A program made the position numbers and the translations under genes. Below, piece after piece: positions 56,041-64,000 of a stretch of DNA of 64,000 nucleotides. Under the pieces are notes generated by a model, which saw only the letters and a program-made list of their open reading frames with translations, did no database searches and was not told where the DNA came from. Source of the stretch: Gnetum montanum (Eukaryota; Streptophyta; Gnetopsida; Gnetales; Gnetaceae); NCBI GenBank assembly GCA_015680685.1, contig MNCI01015866.1, positions 49,784-113,783 of the forward strand, read 5' to 3'. Position 1 is the first letter of the stretch. The number at the start of each line of letters is the position of its first letter.

Positions 56041-57770
56041 TAAGTCTCTCCAATTTTTCTTACCTTTGTCACTACTTTGTTCTACCTTAGACTCTTCTAC
56101 AATTTTCAATACTGTTTCAATTCTTGAGTCTACGGAATCCCACATCTGGTCTACTTTGGCCAATACCTCGGTTGTTAATTTTTGGATCAGCAAAGTTTTT
56201 CGATTAACCAACTCGTCGATTGGTGACTCATCCTCTTCATCACAAAATTTCACTCCCTTATTTTGAAGGGAGGGATCATGGTTATGCTCTTCCACACTTT
56301 CCCTTTTGCGTAGCTCATCCTCTTCTTTTGCTACTTGCTCCAACAAGCTATGTACTTCATGGGCTCTAAGTTGTGAGAGTCTCCCTTGGGTGTAAGTCCC
56401 AAGGGTTCTTCTAGTTTCATTCCTTAGCCCATCCACGATGTGGTGAAGGTGATCCCGCTGAGCATACCCATGGCCCAGGCAATGATGTAATAATGTGTAA
56501 TAACAGGCCATGGTAGCATCCAAGGGTTTGTGTGTACCTTTCTTCCAGCCTTGGATCTGCTTACGTAAATTGGACACTCTAGAGTACGTTTGATACTTTT
56601 CGTTAAAGAGTTCTAGCATCGTACTCCACCTCTTGATGGTTTCCAGTTCTAAGGACTGGTACTAGCTCTCTGCTTCTTTGGTGAGTGTCCTTGGGAACAA
56701 CTTAAGTTTTTGCCACTCATTTTCTATATTCTGCAAGACTCAGGCATCGTGAAATGATTGTAAATGATTTTTCAGATCTGCATTATATCCCCCCTCAAAT
56801 TATGGGATATTATTCATGTCTAAATGCTTGATCCGGCTATCCTTTAAATGCCGTGTGGGAATCCTAACTTCCTCCGTAATGTCAAGCATACTTCGGGTTG
56901 TGAGTAGGGGCTCATCATGATCATCTCTTTCATGACGCCTGTGATGTCTGCGTTGTTCCCTACTCTCCCTACATCCTTGCCCTTGTCCTCTCTCTTGACT
57001 TTCCCGTCGAGGTCTTTCATCCTTCTTACTTTTATCCTTACCTTTATGTTCATGGTGGTTGTGCCCAAATGTGGAAGGAGAGGATGAGTGATGGGATGAA
57101 GGATAAGAAGAAGGGGAACCATCACCATGACGATGTTTCTTGCCTTCTCTTCGGCTGCTACAGCGCCGATCATGGTGACAATCTAAGTGCCCGTCCTTAG
57201 CATAAGTGGTTGTTCCCTCTGTGAATAGTTGGTGTTCATGAGCATTAGAACCAGGGATATGTATCGTTGATCATAGGTTCTGATACTCAACCTCCTCACC
57301 ATCATTAGGAGGGGGAACATCCTTTGCTAAAGAACCCATGATAAATGGTTCCTCATCTTCTATTTCACTAAGGACATGTGAGGCCTTGCCCTTCGACATT
57401 GTATGTTGGCTCTCCTGCCTTAAGTCTCTCATACATTGGGCATCTGTTGGATAATAATCCCTCATGTCAAAATCCTCTGCAACATATTCAGCATATAGCT
57501 CGGTCATGCGTATCTGTGCCAAGGCATGGAAGAAAATGTAAGAGATTGATCGATCTGGGGGTGACACAATGTTACCTTGCAAGTCTCTCCACTGTAGCTA
57601 TTCATCCTGATGGAGAACAAAAATAAAATTAGGAATATACTCATCGGGATGAGTATATGTCATCTTATATTGTTTAGGACTTGGTTAATTTTGGTTATGT
57701 GTTTTATCTTGCCGACTATCTTGTGTGTGGTCCTTAGGTGGTGAGTTGCTCTTATGAGAAGAAGGAATTT
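56041..57770 (-). pseudogene. Athila-like gag of the 17.6-kb element, truncated
   Basis: The order matches the other gags: an N-terminal LQGNIVSPPDRSISYIFFHA block (57580), an acidic segment (MSKGKASHVLSEIEDEEPF), a His/Arg/Lys-rich part (57170-56930), and the capsid piece with HYTLLHHC-type residues, HIVDGLRNETRRTLGTY and SQLRAHEVHSLLEQVAKEE (56520-56330). The coiled segment VDQMWDSVDSRIETVLKIVE (56160-56100) follows. Homology to the other copies stops at about 56041, where the Ogre-like LTR begins. The 193-codon open frame at 56619-56038 is the best-preserved Athila-type gag stretch in the window. The start codon is not preserved. Confidence 0.8.
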
Positions 57771-57888
57771 TTATTGGTGTGCTAATTCACTGTTATATAA
57801 ATTTTCTCTTGATTAACCCGAAGGTTTGTTAAGGCTCACAATGATGTGAGCGATATCCCTTATGTTTTATTCGGTGCACAAGCACTTA

Positions 57889-57908
57889 GTGCCCGACAGT
57901 GGCGTCAA
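57889..57908 (-). other. Primer binding site, tRNA-Asp type
   Basis: On the minus strand TTGACGCCACTGTCGGGCAC follows the LTR. It keeps the CGCC and CGGG blocks of the tRNA-Asp complement. Confidence 0.7.
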
Positions 57909-58792
57909 TGATAAGTGGCGAGATACCCCTACACTCAACCATATGAAACGAGCGTAGCATGCATGATCTAGTCAAACTCTAAAAACTAAATGCCTAAACA
58001 CCCCATGGAACACTTGGGGTTAATCATTAGTTGTCTTCCCAGACTTACTTGTTGTTGTCATGGTGTATGGTTAAGTAAGTTTGAGGTATATGATTTTTTT
58101 GGTCTTTTATGGTCTTTCTCCTATGCTAAAGGGTGAAGGGTTGAGAGAACTAACTAAGTCTAACTAATGTCCTAAGTCTAAATTAACTAGCGTCAGCATC
58201 CGTTCCCACTTACCGTACACACCCTGAACTATGCAACTATGGCTACCAAAAGCTAATCGTTATTGGGATCACCACACGTAACGCACGTGCTCAAAGTGGT
58301 CATACTGAGGCACCTAACTAGCCCAAGTGTGATGAACAGCTGATTCCTTGACTAGCCATACACATCCATAGATGCTCGTAATCAAGTCATACTCATCCCA
58401 CGTTCTAGGAGATAAGGGTGAGAGAATCTAATCGTGATGAGTAGCCGATTCCTTGATTAGCCGTACACATTCATCAATGCTCGTAATCAAGTCATACTCA
58501 TGCCGTGCTAATGCATGTAATAAATAACAGGTAGGAAATAACATTTATTGCTGTACACAACTTGCGTTCAGGTACAAAGCTGCTCGAATAAAGATCTGTT
58601 CACTTGGGAACTCCTACTGCGGGCACATGGAAAATATTCTATCTCTAGAGTGATCAAACTGCCAGAGCTTCGCTACTTCTAGCCTAGGATGAGAAATGAG
58701 GGGAGTGCCACCTCTTATTTATAGATTTGGTGGTGGACCACGATATCGCGATGGTCGCAATATCGCGGTGCATGCGATATCGCGTCTCATCA
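57909..58792 (-). repeat. 5' LTR of the 17.6-kb element
   Basis: On the minus strand it starts TGATGAGACGCGATATCGC and ends CGCCACTTATCA. GATATC sites lie at 58742 and 58775, and the TATA box at 58723-58716. It lacks about 60 bp present in the 3' LTR (around 41850-41910). Confidence 0.9.
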
Positions 58793-60900
58793 ACCTTCCA
58801 TAGAGAATCACTCTAGAGATAGACAAGCATTTAAAAGAGAATGAATATGGAAGGAAAACTTGCCATTTCCATATTTGATCAAAAAACTCTACAAGAAGAC
58901 ACAGATAGTCTACTATGCTAATGACATACTCAAGCATACTCTCATCACCTCTTGGTCTAAGATGATGAAGGATAAGATCTCTGCCATGTTGAAAGAAAAG
59001 AAGCAATAGCCACCACCTCTACCACCCACTCAAGAAACAGTGGAGGCTTGCACATCCATTGAACACTTACATGAAATCTAAAACTACCTCTTAGATGAGC
59101 AAGAGTTACAAGCAGAAACCTGTGGTGGATATTCATCTATGTACTGACCTGCAATGAGTCACCTCAATGAAGTGGCTCAAATAATTAGCCAGATGGAGGG
59201 AGGTGGATCAATCTTTTTAGCCTAAATAATGTAGTTATCCTTGAGGTTGAATTCTAATGCCCGAGAGGTGACAATGTCTCTCTTGCAACAACAACAATTC
59301 CTAGAAATTTTTGGAAATGATACTACCTTTTTGATGCACTTGGAGGAGGACAAAGTGGTAACTGTATTGGTGATGCAACACTAGGGGTAGTAGAAAATAG
59401 TAGAAGTGGTTGCTGATAGAATAGCTAAAACATCAAATGCACTTATGACATCTATACTAGACATTTTTGCACTCAAATATGTGCAAACATCTAAAGAAAC
59501 TATTAGTGAAAGATTGAGTGTAGCCCAGCATGAAGAATTATTGGACTGACTGGTGGGAACTGAGCAACCAATGCCAGATATCTTTGATTTTCTAGATAAC
59601 ATCATAGCAATCCAATTAGAGCTATTTAAAGCAAAGGGAAAGTGCATAATTTTAGAAGGGCAACTCAAAATGGCTCAAGCACAAAACCAATGCTTGGTTA
59701 TGGAGGTTGTTGAAAAAAGGGCTCATTTTGTTGATCCCGCACTCCTCAATCTTGTATTAACAAGAGATGAAGCTTTTCAATAGCTTTAAGACAGACTCAA
59801 AAAATTTGAGGTAGTGATAGTGATGGTTGTATTTGATGAATCTGTGGCTAAATTTGGGACATATTCATTTCAAAAGGACTTGGCCTAGATGTGCCTAGAG
59901 GATGAGACATTGACAGCAAAAATTCATCACCTATGAAATGTTGATGTGTAGCAACAACAAATGTAAGAATTTATCCATCAATAGTAGGAGTAGCTAGTTA
60001 AGGTGAACATTGAGCTTAGAAGATTAGTCACAAAGAATAGAAATCTCTCCATGGAGGAAGTTTGCATATTATGCTAGAAATATCGAATCAAAATTACCTC
60101 CTGGAAGAATGGGGCTCTTAAATTTCAAAGAGTTAAGGTCTATTACAGAGATCAGGTTGCCCTATAGAAAAAAGTTAATAAGAAACATATTTAGATGGCT
60201 AAGGCAAAAGTCAATGAGGCTCTCCAGTAACTTCAGCAAGAAAAAGAAGTGTGACAACCTATCATTGATGGGATAGATGCCTATAATAAAGTATAGATCT
60301 ACATGAAGGAGTTATAGATAGAGAAGATGACTGAATACATGGATCTTGCTAGTCTCCAATATGCAAACTTGACAATGCTAATTACCAGATAGTCATGGTA
60401 AGTGTAAGAAAAGTAGGTGGCTAGCTCATACTTGTTGTACAAGGTAGAGTTCAAGCACCATAAGTAGACCAAGCAAAATCTTGAGACTAAAAATGTTGAA
60501 CTCAAAGTTCTCAGAGGAAGATTTATTCATCAAAGATCAACTACTAAGAACCTGGCCAAAAGGATGAATGACTATTAAGAATTACAAAATGCAATCAGGG
60601 CATTCAACATTGAATGTAAACAATTTGCTACATGATTTATCAATGTTAAGAAGCTCTTTCCAACAATGCCCTGTCCTTGGGATGTGCCCATTCTAGCTAA
60701 CATTGGTGAAGCTATGTGGACCTTGGATGATTCTAGGAGTAAGGAGGAGAAGATGAAGGAACTGTTGGATGCTTTTTGTCTTCCACTAGAAGTTGTAGCA
60801 ACAGCAGAATAACGACAATAGCCTCAATCACCAAGAGTGCTTGAAGTAAGAGAAGGTTCCTCAAAACCTCATGAACCTCCAGTACCTAGGACTATTTAAT
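58793..60900 (+). pseudogene. 3' ORF of Athila-like element, part 2
   Basis: Continues the ORF begun at 40468 after removal of the insertion. Readable stretches are helical and charged. An example is IFDFLDNIIAIQLELFKAKG at 59580, followed by LEGQLKMAQAQNQ. Others are VNIELRRLVTKNRNLSMEEV (60000) and KKLFPTMPCPWDVPILANIG (60650). Stops are mainly TAG. The end is Pro/Ser-rich near 60890. The protein would be a long coiled-coil type. No env, transmembrane or known enzyme motif is visible. Confidence 0.5.
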
Positions 60901-61141
60901 CTTCTTCCTCATCTTCTTCCCATCAATAGAATTTTATTTGTCAATTTTAACCTAGTATTCAATTTTTTAGTTCTAAACACTAGAAATTTTTTGTAATGAT
61001 TGTAAATCCACATACTTGGGCACTTAGTATTTCTTTGTGTGTGTGTTTGTGTTTGTAGTTTGTCTATTGTTAGTCAATAATCCCATACCTTCCAAAAAAT
61101 TTTAAAAAGTTGAGGGCAAGTTTTCATTTAGTCATGAGGTA

Positions 61142-62034
61142 TGATGAATCATGGATTGGCTATGTTGATTGGGCCCCATTAACTAGACCTTGTTGACTAG
61201 GCCTCATCAACACATGATTTGATGCATTAATGTGGCCGTGTCGATGTAATGTCAATTTTTTTCTATAAATACACACTCACCCACCATGTTTATGTAATAG
61301 GTCTTGTCATAGAGTAGTATAGCTCTTGTAGTTTCTTTTCTCCAGAGTTAGAATATTTCCCACGTGTTTGCAACAAGAGTCATTGAGTGTATAGATCTTT
61401 ATTTTAACACTACTGTACCTAAGTACGATAGTGTGTGTGGCAATAAAGATGAGCTTTTTAATAAATCTTGTAACACTTTGGCTACATTAAATATTTTATT
61501 TATGAATTTAATATTTTATACAATTTCCTTTAATGTTTTTGAGTAAATTAAGCTAATTAAGCTAAACTAAGCTAGCTAGGTTAAATAGCAATTAAAATAA
61601 GCACATAAGTACGACCGCTTCGAGCATGCGAATGATGCTTGGTAATCCCAGAAATGCGTAATGTTTGGTAACCCAATAGCATTATACGTGTTTAGGATGT
61701 GTATGAAAAGTGGGACTGGATACTTATGCTAGGATTAGTTAGATATTAATTAATTAGTTAGATTAAATTAGCCATTAAATTACTTCATTCCTTTATTTTA
61801 AGCACCAAGAACATAAAACATAAAATAATAAAAATCATATGCCTCAATTACACTTAACCATACCTTTGTACATCACAAGTGTAATTGGAAAGACAATGAA
61901 TGATTGTTGGGGCAAGTTTACTTCTTAGAGACTAGTGTACTGGAAGATGAGGAGTCCACAGAATTCGACTAGATCACGTGTGAACACTTAGTGATTCATA
62001 TGGTTGAGTGTAGGAGTATTCATTGCTCATCACT
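61142..62034 (+). repeat. 3' LTR, Athila-like, CATCAATG-type U3
   Basis: Preceded by TTTCATTTAGTCATGAGGTA, a weakened form of the polypurine context seen before 16249, so it is a 3' LTR. It starts TGATGAATCATGG and ends TGCTCATCA. The TATA box is at 61264-61271 and AATAAA at 61442-61447. U3 has CTAGGCCTCATCAACAC-type words as in the LTR at 27095. Its U3 is unlike that of the 5' LTR at 32187. Confidence 0.85.
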
Positions 62035-62990
62035 AGCTAATGAAATTAAAAAGTTTAATGCATCTAGGAAAATCAGTCCATCCTTTCCTAAATTCATAGT
62101 ATCATAGAATGGAAAACTACACACTAAACTTATATGATGGAGGACTAGAAAACATAGAGGCAATGTGATGTAAATTTGCCAATGAAATTAAGAAGTTTAA
62201 TGCACCCAATAAAATTTGTGTGTATCCTCTCCTAAAAGCATGGGATGGTATAGTGGAAAAATACATACTAAACTTATATGATGATGAACTCAAAATACAT
62301 AGAGGTGATGTAATGTAAACTAGTCGATAAAATTAATAAGTTTAATACACTATGAAAATTCATGTGAATCCTCTTCTAAAGTCATGGAATGGTAGAGTGG
62401 TAAAACATATCCTAAGCTTATATGATGGTGGACTAGAAAACACATAGAGATGAACTGATGTAAACCAGCTAATAATATTAAGAAGTTTAATGCATCAAAG
62501 AAAATTTGTGAGCATCTTCTTCTAAAGTCATGGGACAATAGAGAGGAAACAAACACAATAAAATTATATGATGGTGGACTAGAAAACACAAAAAGGTGAT
62601 GTGATGTCAAGTAGCCAATGAAATTAAGAAGTTTAATGCACCCAAGAAAATTCATGTGCATCCTCTTCTAAAGTCATGGGATGGTAGAGTGGAAAAACAT
62701 ATACTAAACTTATATGATGGTGGACTGGAAAACACAAAGGTAAGGTGATGTAAAATAGTTGACGAAATTAAGAAGTTTAACCAACCCAAAAAATATGTGT
62801 GTGTTATCTTGGAAAGTCATGGGATGCTAGAGTGGAAAAACACATACTAAATTTATATGATGGTGAACTAGAAAGCACATAGAGATGATGTGATATAAAC
62901 CAACAATTATGAAGTGTAATGCATCTAACAAAATTCATGTCCTCTTCTAAATTCATGAGATGGTAGAAAGGACAAACATACACTCAAAGT
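62035..62990. repeat. Tandem array, about 144-bp units, 6-7 copies
   Basis: The marker AAATTAAGAAGTTTAATGCA (with variants) recurs at about 62041, 62182, 62329, 62472, 62619, 62763 and 62906, i.e. 141-147 bp apart. Each unit also contains CCTCTTCTAAAGTCATGGGA, a TGGTAGAGTGGAAAAAC-like word and TTATATGATGGTGGACTAGA. The array is cut on both sides by LTRs. Confidence 0.9.
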
Positions 62991-63822
62991 TGATGAAGCA
63001 TCTTCTCTAATTTGCACCAATGGGATGTCGTTGACATAATCTTGTTGATATAGTCACATCAATGCATGGTTTGATGCATTGGTGTGACCCCATTGATGTA
63101 GTATCTAGTTGCATTTATGACATTCATTGCTTAGTATCTTAGCAAAGCTCTTACTTTTTTATCGTTTGAGAGTTAGAATATTTTCTAAGTGCTTGTAGTA
63201 GGAGTGAATAGTATATGGATTTTTATTTGAACATTGATGTACCTAAGCACCTTGGTGGGACTAGCAATAAAAGCGAGTTTTCTTCACAAACCTTGCAGCA
63301 TTTGGAATTAGATTAATAATTAGTTAATGAATTTATTATTTGAGAAATTTAGTTTAATGCATTAAATTAATTAATTAATTAAAGATAATTAAATCACCTA
63401 AGTATGACCACTTTGAGCATACATTTAATGGTTGGTAATCCCAGTAGTGCCTAATGCTTGATAACCCAGTAGTGTTGTAACATGTTTAGAATGTGTATAG
63501 AAAGTGGGAACAGATGCTTATTTTAGGATTTGTTAAGAATTAGTTAGTTATTAGATTAGTGAAATATTTAATTACTTTATTTTCTTGCACGTAGATGACT
63601 TAAATCTATAAATATAAAATGATAAAATTCATATGCCTCAGTTATAATTAAGCATACACTTGCACTTCACAAGTGAAATTGAGATGACAAGGATCATGTA
63701 TTTTGATATTAACTTCCTAGACCCATTGTAATTAGAGGACTAAAGTTTGGAATACAACTAGATCACTTAGTGAACACTAGTGATTTGTATGGTTGGTTGT
63801 AGGGTATACTCACTACTCATCA
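62991..63822 (+). repeat. 5' LTR, Athila-like, CATCAATG-type U3
   Basis: It starts TGATGAAGCATC and ends CACTACTCATCA. U3 contains CAATGCATGGTTTGATGCATTG, an inverted repeat with 8-bp arms. A clear TATA box is not seen, and AATAAA occurs near 63266. A primer site follows. Confidence 0.85.
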
Positions 63823-63841
63823 TTGGTGTCATTGCCGAGGA
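63823..63841 (+). other. Primer binding site, tRNA-Asp type
   Basis: TTGGTGTCATTGCCGAGGA directly follows the LTR. Confidence 0.75.
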
Positions 63842-63924
63842 TTGAACCTGGGTCATGTGCATGATAGGTGGAAAAAATTAAATGTGCATATCCATTTGTT
63901 GAGGTGTTTAGGTCATTGGTTCTC

Positions 63925-64000
63925 TTAGGCTCATGGAAAGGTTTGATTTTTTGCATGTTGACTAGTAGTTTCTTGTTTGGACTTTCAAGTTTATTTGTTA
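63925..64000 (-). repeat. Inverted copy of a pol-end segment
   Basis: On the minus strand this matches the stretch at about 38205-38270 (AACCTTTCCATGAGCCTAAG). It lies only about 100 bp after a plus-strand primer site, so the element starting at 62991 is interrupted or rearranged here. The right part is outside the window. Confidence 0.6.

Larger units (their letters stand above)
41225..58792 (-). mobile_element. 17.6-kb minus-strand LTR element with perfect target duplication
   Basis: Two same-orientation LTRs (41225-42188 and 57909-58792) bound it. ACCTT flanks it exactly (41220-41224 and 58793-58797). Reading from high to low coordinate it has the 5' LTR, a tRNA-Asp-type primer site, an Athila-like gag, a nested Tat/Ogre-like element that begins with its own LTR at 56040, then a polypurine tract and the 3' LTR. 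It inserted into the 3' ORF of a plus-strand Athila-like element. The two LTRs remain similar over their whole length apart from a deletion of about 60 bp in the 5' one and many transitions. Athila protease and pol are absent, replaced by the nested element or lost with its far end. Confidence 0.9.

Noticed and set aside
32187-62034. Simple pairing of the LTRs at 32187 and 61142 as one unrecombined element
   Set aside because: U3 sequences are unrelated and the 5-bp flanks differ (CCTCT versus CTAGC). Kept only as a recombination or abutment hypothesis.
62035-62990. Regularly spaced repeats as a possible CRISPR-like array
   Set aside because: The whole unit is repeated, with no unique spacers, and the DNA is clearly plant nuclear.

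Overview
The window looks like nuclear, repeat-dominated DNA of a seed plant, most likely a large-genome gymnosperm such as a conifer. The evidence is: Ty3/gypsy elements of plant-only lineages (Athila-like with tRNA-Asp-type primer sites, Tat/Ogre-like with two RNase H domains and a pro-RT intron), a CAR-type C2 protein copy, the last exon of an LRR receptor kinase, and heavy point decay rather than clean deletion. The species assignment is inference. I found no intact protein-coding gene, rRNA gene, functional tRNA gene or CRISPR array.

Layout. 1-4030: an LTR end, a head-to-head pair of LTR pieces, and a 5'-LTR-PBS-gag fragment of an Athila-like element. 4040-7140: the least repetitive stretch, with a decayed CAR/C2 copy and a GC-rich block. 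7141-9663: gag-protease remnant of another Ty3/gypsy element. 9664-10920: degenerate tandem array. 11369-17109: a complete non-autonomous LTR element with target duplication. 17110-21690: low-copy-looking DNA with a SINE-like piece and a receptor-kinase last exon. 21690-26100: a Met-primed Ty3/gypsy element (gag, protease, RT) whose LTR is split by a solo LTR with a perfect 5-bp duplication. 26103-30085: a minus-strand gag-LTR fragment and a short LTR-pair element. 30130-32186: low-complexity DNA. 32187-62034: a plus-strand Athila-like element (5' LTR, gag, protease, RT remnant, integrase, 3' ORF, PPT, 3' LTR), interrupted at 41225-58792 by a 17.6-kb minus-strand element with a perfect ACCTT duplication. 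62035-62990: tandem array of about 144-bp units. 62991-64000: another 5' LTR.

The most notable structure lies inside the 17.6-kb insertion. It carries a nested Tat/Ogre-like element whose gag-protease exon (ending 50795) and RT-RNase H exon (starting 44971) are separated by a 5.8-kb intron with good splice sites in matching phase. That intron contains, on the opposite strand, a complete-looking seven-exon gene (45545-49971). All six of its introns are GT-AG and phase-consistent, giving 944 codons with no frameshift, yet about fifteen in-frame stops that could each arise by a C-to-T change in CAG, CAA or CGA.

Across the window, LTRs of one superfamily share their R-U5 part and a terminal motif, but carry one of three unrelated palindrome-rich cassettes just upstream of the TATA box.
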